A stretch of 64,000 bases of DNA from Blastocatellia bacterium (GTDB lineage Bacteria > Acidobacteriota > Blastocatellia > UBA7656 > JADIYM01), in contig JAJTWZ010000019.1 in NCBI GenBank assembly GCA_021463145.1, forward strand, positions 1 through 64,000. The letters are read 5' to 3'. Positions 9,120 through 18,752 of the stretch are shown in pieces; within the stretch, counting starts at the first letter, position 1, and each line of letters opens with the position of its first letter. The notes under the pieces were generated by a model that searched no databases, was not told the origin of the DNA, and saw nothing but the letters and a program-made list of their open reading frames with translations. A program made the position numbers and the translations under genes.

Positions 9120-9679
9120 GACGGTTGTTCCTCCCGATCCACGGTCGCAAGCACGAGCCGTAATGCCTCGATCGCGTGGAGGTACGGGTTTCGGGTTCGC
9201 CCGAGCGAAGCGGCCATTGCCGCCACGGGCGCCTTAAGGCAATAGCGCACGAGTTCGTCGAACTCCTCGGGCGAGAGACACGGCGCAAAACGCAGCAGGA
9301 CGGCGAGATGATCCGGCAGCTCGCTGCCGGGCTCGAAGCCGGCGCGGTCGAAGGCGTCGCGCAGGTCCGCCATCAGTCTGCCGCGTCGAAAACTCTCTTC
9401 GCCGAACAGGTGGACGCTGACGTAGGGCACGCACGACGGCATCACGAGAAACGTGCGCGTATACGCTTCCTGCTGCGCTTCCATCGGCTCGTTCGCGATC
9501 CACTCAAGGAAATCGCCGACCGCTGCGGCGGCTTCCGGGTACTCGCCGGCGAGCGCCGATCTACAGTCGAGCGCGGCGGCAATCGCCCGTTCTCCCGGGT
9601 AATCGAGCAGAGGCGCAAGGCTCGCGAGCGTGCCCGCAAGCGCTCCCTCCGGGCGTCTGTCCATCACTGGTGCGTTCAT
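9116..9679 (-). CDS. narJ: Nitrate reductase assembly chaperone NarJ
   Basis: YVSVHLFGEESFRRGRLMADLRDAFDRAGFEPGSELPDHLAVLLRF; located between narH and narI. Confidence 0.9.
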   Translation of the reverse strand: MNAPVMDRRPEGALAGTLASLAPLLDYPGERAIAAALDCRSALAGEYPEAAAAVGDFLEWIANEPMEAQQEAYTRTFLVMPSCVPYVSVHLFGEESFRRGRLMADLRDAFDRAGFEPGSELPDHLAVLLRFAPCLSPEEFDELVRYCLKAPVAAMAASLGRTRNPYLHAIEALRLVLATVDREEQPS

Positions 9680-11178
9680 GCGCCCCTCTTCGCGATCTGA
9701 ACGAAACCTATGCCACTCTCGCCCTTGCACGAATCGGGCGCGCACGTCCCCTCGATCGCCTCTTCACGCTGAATCGGTGGCAGTACGAACCGCTCGTACA
9801 CTGTCGGCAGAGCGGTCATAGCGTAGATCTCCTCCGCTTCCGCCGGAGTCGTCTCGGCCTCGCGAAGGATGGCGCGCACCAGATCCGGATCCACGTCGGA
9901 CAATTCCTGCGACCGCTTGAAGTATCTGACCGCCATCATCTTCTTGAGCACCTTGTCGACAATCTGCTCGTTGCCGGCCGAGAACAGGCTGGCGAGATAA
10001 CGGACCGGCAGCCGCGCTGCGTCGATGCCCGAGAAGAAGCTATCCACCTGATTCTCGTAGAGCCCCGACGACTGCTTTCCCATCACCGGGAGCAGGGGCG
10101 GCACGTAGAAGAGCATCGGCATCGTCCTGTACTCGACGTGCAGCGGCAGCGCGAGCTTCCATTCGCAGACGTACTTCCAGACGGGCGAGCGGCGCGCCGA
10201 ATCGAGGTACTCTTCGCTGATGCCGTTTTGTCGCGCCGCTTCACATACCTTCTCGTCGAACGGATTCAGGAATGTGTTGCGCTGAGCCTCGACGAGAGCG
10301 CTGTCCTCGACCTTCATTGCGTCCGGCACGCGCTCGGCGTCGTAGAGCAGGACTCCCATATACCGGATTCGGCCGACGCACGAGTGGAAGCAGGCCGGTG
10401 GCTGCCCGGTCTCCAGGCGCGGGTAGCAGAGGATGCACTTCTCCGACTTACCCGTCTTCCAGTTGTAGTAGATCTTCTTGTAGGGACACGCCGAGACGCA
10501 CGCCCGCCAGCCGCGGCATTTTTCCTGGTTGATGAGCACGATCCCGTCCTCGCCGCGCTTGTACAGCGCGCCGGACGGACAAGAGGCCACGCAGCTCGGA
10601 TTCGCGCAATGGTTGCAGATCCGAGGCAGGTACATCATCGAGACGCGTTCGACCTCGAACAACTGCGCGCGCTCTTCGGCCGACAACGCGTCGAGATTCG
10701 GATCGTTGGCGGCATAGATGGGCGAGCCCGAGAGATCGTCGTCCCAGTTCGGACCCGCCTCGATGTCCATGTACTCGCCGGTCACGAGCGAAACGGGACG
10801 CGCCGTCGGCTGGTCGTCGCCTTCCTCGGCGTCGAACAGATCCTGGTACGTGTACGTCCACGGCTCGTAGTACTCGTCGAGACCGGGTTGGTTCGGGTTG
10901 TAGAAGAGTCGCAGTAGCGAGTCGGCCTTGCTCTGACAACGAAGCTCGAGCTCGCGCTTTCCGTTCTTGCCAGTGAGTTTCCAGCCGCCCTGGTAGGACT
11001 CCTGGTCCTCCCATTTCGTCGGAAAGCCCGTGCCTGGCTTCGTCTCTACGTTGTTCCACCACATGTACTCGGCGCCGGGCCGGTCGGTCCAGACGTTCTT
11101 GCAGGCAACGCTGCACGTATGGCACCCGATGCACTTGTCGAGGTGAAAGACCATTGAAACGTGGGCTCGAACGTCCAT
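9676..11178 (-). CDS. narH: Respiratory nitrate reductase beta subunit NarH
   Basis: FHLDKCIGCHTCSVACKNVWT, ICNHCANPSCVASCPSGALYKR, CRGWRACVSACPYKKIYYNW iron-sulfur cluster motifs. Confidence 0.95.
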   Translation of the reverse strand: MDVRAHVSMVFHLDKCIGCHTCSVACKNVWTDRPGAEYMWWNNVETKPGTGFPTKWEDQESYQGGWKLTGKNGKRELELRCQSKADSLLRLFYNPNQPGLDEYYEPWTYTYQDLFDAEEGDDQPTARPVSLVTGEYMDIEAGPNWDDDLSGSPIYAANDPNLDALSAEERAQLFEVERVSMMYLPRICNHCANPSCVASCPSGALYKRGEDGIVLINQEKCRGWRACVSACPYKKIYYNWKTGKSEKCILCYPRLETGQPPACFHSCVGRIRYMGVLLYDAERVPDAMKVEDSALVEAQRNTFLNPFDEKVCEAARQNGISEEYLDSARRSPVWKYVCEWKLALPLHVEYRTMPMLFYVPPLLPVMGKQSSGLYENQVDSFFSGIDAARLPVRYLASLFSAGNEQIVDKVLKKMMAVRYFKRSQELSDVDPDLVRAILREAETTPAEAEEIYAMTALPTVYERFVLPPIQREEAIEGTCAPDSCKGESGIGFVQIAKRGA

Positions 11179-11180
11179 GG

Positions 11181-14100
11181 TTACCAGCTCACTTTTTCGA
11201 GTTTCCTGACGACGACGTAGGTGTCGCGATTGACGCCTGTCGGTCCCCAGTAGTTGAAGGCATAGGTGAACTGCGCGTAGCCGCCGATCATGAATACCGG
11301 CTTCAGCCGGACTCGCGTCAGACTGTTGTGCGCTCCGGCGCGACGGTTCCCTCGTTCACGGGACTTCGGCACTGAGATCGTGCGCTCGGTCGCGTGGTAG
11401 ATCATCCCGATGCCGCGTGGCAGACGCGCGCTCACGCACGCCCGCGTGCAGACCACTCCGTGGTCGTTGAAGATCTCGACCCAATCGTTGTCTTCGATTC
11501 CGATGACGGCCGCGTCCTTGTCGTTCATCCAGAACGGCTCGACACCGCGCGAGAGCGTCTCCATTCGGAGGTTGTCGCCGAACGTCGAGTGGATGTGCCA
11601 TTTCCCGTGCGGAGTCAGATAGTTGAGCACGAGCGAGCCGCCGTCCACCGTAGACTTCGCCAAGTCGCGCAGCCCCGCGGCATCGGGCCTTGGCTTGTGC
11701 GTCGGCAGGTGCTCTCCGAATGCCCGGTAGACCTCGTGGTCGAGGTACAGGTGCTGGCGTCCGGTCAGCGTGCGCCAGGGGATGCGCTCTTCGACGTTCT
11801 GGCAGTAGGACGTGTATGCGCGGCCGCGGTTCGTGATACCCGTCCAGTAGGGAGTCGTCAGGCAGCGTCTCGGCTGGACGCATACGTCGTCGAAGGTGTA
11901 GCGGACCGAACGGGTATCGGCGGCAAGATGTGTGTGGTCGATGCCAGTCTTGACCGACTCGGCGGCGAACGCACGGTGCGCCATCTCGCCGTTCGTCTCG
12001 GCCGCGAAATGGAGAATGACTTCGCAGACCGATCGATCCAGCCGAAGTGACGGATAGGTTCTGCCATTCCACGTTTCGACGGGATGAGTCTTCCCATACT
12101 CGTCGTACGCATCGTCCACGTCGTAGTGAGTGCCGTGTACGGCAAGGCCGTTGTTCCTGAACGCCGGCCCGAGCGACATGAAGCGGTTGTGCAGGTTGTG
12201 GTAGTCGCGGGTGACGACCTTCATTCCGGGCATCGTCACGCCTGGCACCGGTTCGCATTCGCCCTTCGACCAGTCGCGAACGACGGGCTGTGCAATTTCG
12301 GCAGGAGTGTCGTGAGCGAGCGGCGTGACGACCAGATCGCGCACGCTGGCTGGCAGATAACGCACCGCGAGGCGCGAGGTGGCAAGCGCGAGGTCGCGGA
12401 AGGCGTCCCAATCGTTCTTCGACTCCCAGCACGCCGGAACCGCCGCCTGGAGCGGATGGATGAACGTGTGGAGGTCGGTCGTGTTGAGATCGTTCTTCTC
12501 GTAGTAGGTCGCCGCCGGCAGCACTATGTCCGAGTAGAGCGCCGATGTGTCCATGCGGAAGTTGAGATCGATTACGAGGTCGAACTTCCCGGTCGCGGCA
12601 TCGTCGCGCCACACCGCGTCGTGCACGTCGTCGCGAGCTACTTCATCGGCGATCGCGTTCGTGTGCGTGCCGAGGTAGTGCTTGAGGAAGTACTCGTGCC
12701 CCTTCGCCGACGATTGGAGCGCGTTGCCGCGCCAGATGTACCAGACCCTCGGGTAGCACTCAGGTGCGTCCGGGTCTTCGACCGAAAACTTCAGCGATCC
12801 GTCGCGCAACCGGTCGACGGCGTAAGCGACGACCTCGTCGTCGGTGGTGGCGCCGGCGGCCTCGGCCTCGCGCACGAGCTCGACGCTCGAACGGTTGAAT
12901 TGGGGATAACACGGCAGCCATCCGTTGCGAACCGCGAGAACCTGTTTGTCGATCGTATGACCGCTGGCCATCGGATGCGCCTTGTCGGTGACGGCGCAGA
13001 CTTCGTTGAAGTTCTTGTCGTAACGCCACTGGTCCGAATGGACGTAATGGAACGACGGTGCGTTCTGAAGGCGAGGCGGTCCGCCCCAGTCGGTGCCAAA
13101 AGCGATCGGAGCCCATGAAGCCTGCGGCGCGAGCTTCTCCTGCCCTACGTAATGGTTGAGGCCGCCGCCGTTGACTCCGACGCAGCCGCACAGCACGAGC
13201 GGCATTATCGCGGCGCGATATATCAGGTTGTTGTGGTACCAGTGATTGACGCCGGCTCCTATGATGATGCTGCACTTGCCCTGCGTCATCTCAGCCGTCC
13301 GCGCCCATTGCCGCGCGAAGTCGACGACGCTCGAAGCCTTCACGCCTGTGAAGCGCTCCTGCCAGGCTGGTGTGTACGGCTGGGTATCGTCGTCGTAGCT
13401 GGCCGGCCAGGCTCCAGCGCTGCCGGCCACGCCGACACCGTACTGGGCGAGCATCAGCTCGAGCACGGTCGTCACGTAGATGTCGCCATCCGTCGACTCG
13501 ACGCGTCGCGCAGGGACGTCGCGCCGCACGAATACTCCGCTCTCGCCGTCGGTGAAATCGGCAAAGCCAACCGGCACAGTCGAGTCGGCGAGTGCGCCCA
13601 GCCGCAGTGCGGGTTCGATCGTGGCCCCCGTCACGTCGTCGACGAGCTCGAGATTCCACTCACCCTTCTTTTTCTGCCAGCGGTGACCGACGGTTCCCTT
13701 CGGCATCCGCAGGTCGCCAGTCGCGGCGTCGAGCATGAAGGTCTTCCATCCGGCGTGCTCGGCGCCGCTGGTCGCCGCGATCTCGGAAGCGCGAAGCAGC
13801 GAACCTGCCGAGTACGTGCCGTCGGCGCCACGCTCCAGCTTGACGACGAACGGTGCGTCCGAAAACCGCTTCACGTAGTCCAGGAAGTACGGAACCTGCC
13901 GGTCCAGGTAGTACTCCTTGAGGATCACGTGGCCGACTGCCATCCAGAACGCACTGTCCTGACCCTGGTTCAACGGTATCCATTCGTCGGCGATTCGCGC
14001 CGTCTGACTGAAGTCAGGACTGAAGACTACGACCTTCGCCCCCTTGTGTCGCGCCTCGACCAGGAAATGCGCGTCGGGCGTTCGCGTCATCAGGACGTTC

Positions 14101-14816
14101 GAGCCGACGACGGCGACGAACTTCGAGTTGTACCAGTCGGCGCTTTCGGCGACGTCCGTCTGCTCTCCCCAGACTTCGGGCGATGCCGGCGGCAGGTCGC
14201 AGTACCAGTCGTAGAAAGAGAGCGCAACACCACCCATCAGCTGCATGAAGCGGGCGCCGGCCGCGTAGCTCACCATCGACATGGCTGGAATCGGAGAGAA
14301 TCCGACGATGCGATCCGGGCCGTGTTCGAGAATGGTGTGGACGTTGGCGGCCGCCATCAACTCGTTGACTTCCTCCCACGAACTGCGGCGGAAGCCCCCC
14401 TTTCCACGCGCCCGCTGGTATCGATTCCGCGACTCCGGATTCGACACGATGCTGCGCCAGGCGGCGACCGGATCGTCCGGGTTCTTGGCCTTCGCCGCGC
14501 TCCAGAGGTCGACGAGTGCACCCCGCATGAACGGATACTTCACGCGCAACGGGCTGTAGATGTACCAGGAGTAGGAGATCCCACGCTGGCAACCGCGGGG
14601 CTCGTACGGCGGGGCCTCGCGATCGAGAATGGGATAGTCGATCGCCTGCATCTCCCACGTCACGATGCCGTTCTTGACGTAGACGTTCCAACTGCACCCG
14701 CCGGTGCAATTGACCCCGTGCGTGCTGCGAACGATGCGGTCGTACTGCCACCGGTTACGGTAGAACTCCTCCCACTGCCGCTCGTCGGGCGCGAAGATGT
14801 CCTTAATCCACGCCAT
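11181..14816 (-). CDS. narG: Respiratory nitrate reductase alpha subunit NarG
   Basis: [58 protein letters not shown]; 1211 aa. No Tat motif at the N-terminus. Confidence 0.95.
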   Translation of the reverse strand: MAWIKDIFAPDERQWEEFYRNRWQYDRIVRSTHGVNCTGGCSWNVYVKNGIVTWEMQAIDYPILDREAPPYEPRGCQRGISYSWYIYSPLRVKYPFMRGALVDLWSAAKAKNPDDPVAAWRSIVSNPESRNRYQRARGKGGFRRSSWEEVNELMAAANVHTILEHGPDRIVGFSPIPAMSMVSYAAGARFMQLMGGVALSFYDWYCDLPPASPEVWGEQTDVAESADWYNSKFVAVVGSNVLMTRTPDAHFLVEARHKGAKVVVFSPDFSQTARIADEWIPLNQGQDSAFWMAVGHVILKEYYLDRQVPYFLDYVKRFSDAPFVVKLERGADGTYSAGSLLRASEIAATSGAEHAGWKTFMLDAATGDLRMPKGTVGHRWQKKKGEWNLELVDDVTGATIEPALRLGALADSTVPVGFADFTDGESGVFVRRDVPARRVESTDGDIYVTTVLELMLAQYGVGVAGSAGAWPASYDDDTQPYTPAWQERFTGVKASSVVDFARQWARTAEMTQGKCSIIIGAGVNHWYHNNLIYRAAIMPLVLCGCVGVNGGGLNHYVGQEKLAPQASWAPIAFGTDWGGPPRLQNAPSFHYVHSDQWRYDKNFNEVCAVTDKAHPMASGHTIDKQVLAVRNGWLPCYPQFNRSSVELVREAEAAGATTDDEVVAYAVDRLRDGSLKFSVEDPDAPECYPRVWYIWRGNALQSSAKGHEYFLKHYLGTHTNAIADEVARDDVHDAVWRDDAATGKFDLVIDLNFRMDTSALYSDIVLPAATYYEKNDLNTTDLHTFIHPLQAAVPACWESKNDWDAFRDLALATSRLAVRYLPASVRDLVVTPLAHDTPAEIAQPVVRDWSKGECEPVPGVTMPGMKVVTRDYHNLHNRFMSLGPAFRNNGLAVHGTHYDVDDAYDEYGKTHPVETWNGRTYPSLRLDRSVCEVILHFAAETNGEMAHRAFAAESVKTGIDHTHLAADTRSVRYTFDDVCVQPRRCLTTPYWTGITNRGRAYTSYCQNVEERIPWRTLTGRQHLYLDHEVYRAFGEHLPTHKPRPDAAGLRDLAKSTVDGGSLVLNYLTPHGKWHIHSTFGDNLRMETLSRGVEPFWMNDKDAAVIGIEDNDWVEIFNDHGVVCTRACVSARLPRGIGMIYHATERTISVPKSRERGNRRAGAHNSLTRVRLKPVFMIGGYAQFTYAFNYWGPTGVNRDTYVVVRKLEKVSW

Positions 14817-15741
14817 CGCGTCGCCTCCTCAGGAGATTTCGTCTCACGCCGGGCGCCCGCTTTCGATAGACGAAGGCGAGTGCTCCAAGGCCGAAGATCG
14901 CCGTGACCGCTCCGAACGCCGCGACCGGAGGATCCGGCCGCCGCGTGGGCGTGGGAGCCGACTCGGCAAGGAACTTGGTCAGATGGAGCGCTTCCTGCCT
15001 TGTCACGGGATGATCGCGGTATGCAGCGCTCATGATCTTGAAGTTCGTCTTTTCACACGCCGATACGAGCGGGGCTTCACCCAGCTTCGTGTAGACGGCC
15101 GTAAGGTCGGGGCCGAGCGTTCCTCCCGTTCCGTTCACGACGTGGCAGGCCGCGCACGAAGCGCCTCCGTTGACGAATGGACTGCTGCCGGTAAAGAGCG
15201 CCGCTCCGATTGCTGCCGACGGCGGGTCGAACGCGGCGGCCGCGGCCTGGGCGGCGCGGCCCTCCTCGGTCTTGATCCTCTCGCGCACGTTCGGATCCTT
15301 CAGGAACTCGGCCAGCAGCGCGATGTCGGCGTCGGGAAGCGGCCCGACCTTCTTCTCCATGGTCTTGATCGCTGCGGATAGCTCCGGAACGGGCCAGGTG
15401 GCCGCATCGTTCAGGTCCGGGCCGCTCAGCTTGCCGCGCCCGACCGTATGGCAGCCGGCGCATTTCTGGAGATACATCTTCGCGGCCGGGTCGCCCGGCT
15501 CAGATGCCGTCGGCTGGGAAGGCGCGGCTGGAGCAGGCTGAACAGTCGCGACTGCTGCAGGCTGCGATGGTGCTGGTGCAGCCGGCGCCGTCGATCCGGC
15601 GGTGGCGGGTTCCTGACCGAAGGCGGGCTCGACCGGACCGGAGCCCGACAACGAAAGCCAGACGCCGCTCCAGACGAATGCGAGCAGTACCGCTGTTTTG
15701 AGTGCGCGCACGGATGCGAGGCGGACTCGAAGGACGTTCAT
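14803..15741 (-). CDS. Diheme cytochrome c
   Basis: Signal peptide/anchor, two heme motifs CAGCH and CAACH, C-terminal TM; overlaps the narG start. Confidence 0.8.
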   Translation of the reverse strand: MNVLRVRLASVRALKTAVLLAFVWSGVWLSLSGSGPVEPAFGQEPATAGSTAPAAPAPSQPAAVATVQPAPAAPSQPTASEPGDPAAKMYLQKCAGCHTVGRGKLSGPDLNDAATWPVPELSAAIKTMEKKVGPLPDADIALLAEFLKDPNVRERIKTEEGRAAQAAAAAFDPPSAAIGAALFTGSSPFVNGGASCAACHVVNGTGGTLGPDLTAVYTKLGEAPLVSACEKTNFKIMSAAYRDHPVTRQEALHLTKFLAESAPTPTRRPDPPVAAFGAVTAIFGLGALAFVYRKRAPGVRRNLLRRRRDGVD

Positions 15742-15903
15742 GGGGATCTCCCTATTTCCTGCGAGACTCGGAATGCTGACGAGTCAATGGCACGACGTCG
15801 GCCGGAACGCTCTGTGTCCCGGAGCACGCAGCAGGGTGGGTTGTTCCGCTCGTGCTCTCGTCGAATCGGGGGGACGATAGCCGCGATGCTCGCGGGGCCA
15901 ATA

Positions 15904-15915
15904 TGACAAAAGTCA
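15904..15915. promoter_or_regulatory. Candidate Crp/Fnr-family operator TGACAAAAGTCA upstream of the nar operon
   Basis: Perfect TGAC-N4-GTCA palindrome, same half-sites as at 2029-2042; 163 bp upstream of the cytochrome c start. Confidence 0.4.
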
Positions 15916-15975
15916 CACGGCGACCTGCGGGGTCGGGCGAGGGCCCTCGGGACCTGGCGCGGTGGGTCGTTCAGT

Positions 15976-16470
15976 TCAGCGCGAAGGCGCGACGGGAACG
16001 ACCGATGTGCCGTCCGTAAAACGAATGCGCGAAATCGTGACCGAGTCGAACGACGTCGGCGCGGCCTCCTTCACTACTACCGCAAGGAACTTCATCTCGC
16101 CGGGCTTGATCCTTTCCTTCGAGTTGAAGGCATACCTCGCTACGGCCATTTCTCGCTTCGCGTCGGAGTAGAACACGAATGACCACTCGACCGATTCGAC
16201 GTCGCGAGCGCCAACATTTCGAACCAGCACGTACGCCTCACGCTGCAGTACGACCTGAGGCGGCGGCGCGCCGCGCGGACGGGGAAGAGGCCGGCCCCAC
16301 GGGTCCGTAGGCAGGCGTCCTCCACCAAACAGATAAGTGCGCTGCACGACGCGGCCGAACGCCGAGTCCACAATTTCGAGATCGGTCGCACCCGGACCCG
16401 GTTTTTCGGCCGCCACCGCCGGTAGCGCGAGCGCGAGGACTATCACGAGAACTGAACTCAACCTGGACAT
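15976..16470 (-). CDS. Secreted hypothetical protein
   Basis: Signal peptide MSRLSSVLVIVLALALPAVAA; single coherent ORF. Confidence 0.55.
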   Translation of the reverse strand: MSRLSSVLVIVLALALPAVAAEKPGPGATDLEIVDSAFGRVVQRTYLFGGGRLPTDPWGRPLPRPRGAPPPQVVLQREAYVLVRNVGARDVESVEWSFVFYSDAKREMAVARYAFNSKERIKPGEMKFLAVVVKEAAPTSFDSVTISRIRFTDGTSVVPVAPSR

Positions 16471-16614
16471 TACGAAGAATCGATCCGTTGCACGTTGGTG
16501 CGCGGCCATCCAGCGCTCCAAACGTCATCCAGAATATCAAAATGCGCCAGCCACCAGTCGCCACTGGCTGGCAATATCCCCTGGTATCGCCAGAACGCGC
16601 GACGTCCGCCGGCC

Positions 16615-17295
16615 TTACTTCCGTCGTCTCGAGAGCAGGACCTGCTCCCACGCCGCCGAGTGTATCAACCTCGCTACGGCGTCGCCGAGCCCATCAACGG
16701 GCGGGTCGAGGCCCTCGGGACAATCGTCGAACAACGTCGCATACAGCACGCAAGCGGCCAGGTAAGATCCCGCGAGATTCGGGTGGCTCATGTCCCGATC
16801 ATGAAGCTGCGGGGCATTCGTCATTGCCAGCACCTTCTCCCAGGCAAGGCCGACCGGCGCGACCGTTGCGCCCAGCTGCTCGCCGATCGAATTGTAAGCG
16901 TCCGCGAGTACGCGCTGGTTGTGAGGTTCGTGCTGCCGCGCCCAGGTCATGTAGAGAACCACCCGCGCGCCGTGCTCGCGGATCACAGGTTCGAAGAGCC
17001 GGACGTTTTCGTGAAAGCGGATCGCATTTTTGACCGGAAGCGTGCTCTGCTCCTGAAGGACCACGATGTCGAATCGCCCGCCGGCCAGCTCGCGCCGGGC
17101 CTCTCCCTTGTTCCAGTGAGCGCGCAACGAAGCGCCGCCCCGGCTCACGAGAGCGTGCTCGAAGCTCCTCCCGCGCCGCTCAGCCATCCGGGCGATCAAG
17201 CCTGGAACGTCGTTTCGCGCCGTGAAGCTGTTGCCGACGAACAGGGCGCGAAGAACGCGAGGCGGCTGAGGCCTGGCCGGCACGCTCAATACCAC
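16615..17295 (-). CDS. SGNH/GDSL-like hydrolase
   Basis: LRALFVGNSFTARNDVP (block I), DIVVLQEQS, C-terminal DRDMSHPNLAGSYLAA (block V DxxH-like). Confidence 0.65.
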   Translation of the reverse strand: MVLSVPARPQPPRVLRALFVGNSFTARNDVPGLIARMAERRGRSFEHALVSRGGASLRAHWNKGEARRELAGGRFDIVVLQEQSTLPVKNAIRFHENVRLFEPVIREHGARVVLYMTWARQHEPHNQRVLADAYNSIGEQLGATVAPVGLAWEKVLAMTNAPQLHDRDMSHPNLAGSYLAACVLYATLFDDCPEGLDPPVDGLGDAVARLIHSAAWEQVLLSRRRK

Positions 17296-17639
17296 GACAT
17301 CTTCGTCTGCATTCCGCCGACTTTCCAGTTCGAGCCGTCACGTAGAAGGAGTAGCTTGAGGGTGCCCGATCGCCTGTCGCGGTTGGTTTCCATGGTGTAG
17401 GTCGCGGCTTGCACGACGAGACCCTGGACACGTTCCTCGGCGAACGCGGTCCGCTCGACAGTCGTGATGAAACCGTCGCCCAGCAACGTGTTACGGAACG
17501 ACTCGACCTTCCCGTCGTCTTTTATGCCGGGACAGATTCTGTCCACGGTCTCGAAGTCGCTCTGCTGAAACGCATACAACAAGCGTCGCGCGAGAGCGTC
17601 GGCGCCTTCGGGCGTTGCGGCGTATGGCGGTTCGGCCAC
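17286..17639 (-). CDS. Hypothetical protein
   Basis: 117 aa ORF co-directional with and overlapping the SGNH hydrolase gene. Confidence 0.5.
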   Translation of the reverse strand: MAEPPYAATPEGADALARRLLYAFQQSDFETVDRICPGIKDDGKVESFRNTLLGDGFITTVERTAFAEERVQGLVVQAATYTMETNRDRRSGTLKLLLLRDGSNWKVGGMQTKMSWY

Positions 17640-17675
17640 CTCGGGTCGAACCGACAGCTCGAACCCGGCTAGCTT

Positions 17676-18752
17676 CTACTCGCCGGAAAACCCCACGTCG
17701 AGGTAGCTGCAGACGATCGACGATGTGCCGAATACGTGCCGGGCCTCGTATTCCACGGTCGCCATCCGTCCGGTGCCGGCGATGCGGTCTATCCGCGGCT
17801 CGGCCTTCGCCGAGACTTCGACCATCTTGCCGAGCGACTCGGGACGCTTCACCCTGGCGCCGAACTCGGGCCACTTCTCGCGCCGCAGCATCGGCGCCCC
17901 GTTATCGTAGATCCGGGCAAACTCCCGCTCCCGCAATTGAGCGATCGTTGCATCGGCGGCCTTTGCCGCATCGGCAGATCCAGGCCGCAAGATCGTGAAG
18001 TAGAGGGTTGCCACGACGGCGGCGGCGACGGTAAGTCCAAGCGCGACGACGAGCGCCGGCACCACGAAACGAAACGGCCGGGATTCTTCGACTGGCCCGA
18101 AGCCGACCGCCGGTGCCGGACGCGCTCCCGGCTGGGCGAATGCGGAGTCCGCGACCGCGGAGTCGGGTGGCGGCCCGACCGTCACGGTCTGCTTGCGGTA
18201 CGTCGCCGGGACAGAATCGGCGCCGGGTTCGGCGTACGGGCGGTGTGAACCGATCTCGGGTGCTACAAACGGCAACGCGCCCAGCCTCGACGCGAGAGCA
18301 ACGAGCCGGATGAACAGCGCGCGGCTCGAATCGTCTAGCGCATTGGCGGCCGTTCGTCCCTCGATCCCCTCGGGACACGATGCCATTGCCGCGGCCAGCT
18401 GTGTGCGCCAGGGCGCGGCCTCCGGCGGCCACGGTCCACCCCACGCGGCGCCACGCAGCAGTGCGACGAACCCGTGCGCGAACGCCTCTTCCATTTCGGC
18501 CGACCAGGCGCCGTGTTCATCGTAGTCGCGAACGGACTGCGCCGCACCGCCGCGCCGGACGACTCTCGCGGCCCACGCAGAGGCGATCGCATCGTCATCA
18601 CGGTCGAGTGAGGGGCGAAGACGCGCGGCGAAAGCGAAAGCCGTGGACGACGCATCCGCGCCCGGCAGAAACTCGACTTCTCGCCCGGCTCCGGAGGCGA
18701 CAATGCAGAGCGCGGTCCCGTCCCGGCGCTGTCGGACTCGTGAATCGTTCAC
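17676..18752 (-). CDS. Hypothetical single-TM protein
   Basis: GTG start overlapping the upstream gene stop; TM FVVPALVVALGLTVAAAVVATLYFTIL. Confidence 0.55.
   Translation of the reverse strand: MNDSRVRQRRDGTALCIVASGAGREVEFLPGADASSTAFAFAARLRPSLDRDDDAIASAWAARVVRRGGAAQSVRDYDEHGAWSAEMEEAFAHGFVALLRGAAWGGPWPPEAAPWRTQLAAAMASCPEGIEGRTAANALDDSSRALFIRLVALASRLGALPFVAPEIGSHRPYAEPGADSVPATYRKQTVTVGPPPDSAVADSAFAQPGARPAPAVGFGPVEESRPFRFVVPALVVALGLTVAAAVVATLYFTILRPGSADAAKAADATIAQLREREFARIYDNGAPMLRREKWPEFGARVKRPESLGKMVEVSAKAEPRIDRIAGTGRMATVEYEARHVFGTSSIVCSYLDVGFSGE

Noticed and set aside
13152-14906. 584-aa plus-strand ORF opposite narG
   Set aside because: Shadow ORF caused by GC-rich codon bias; the minus strand clearly encodes NarG with canonical motifs.
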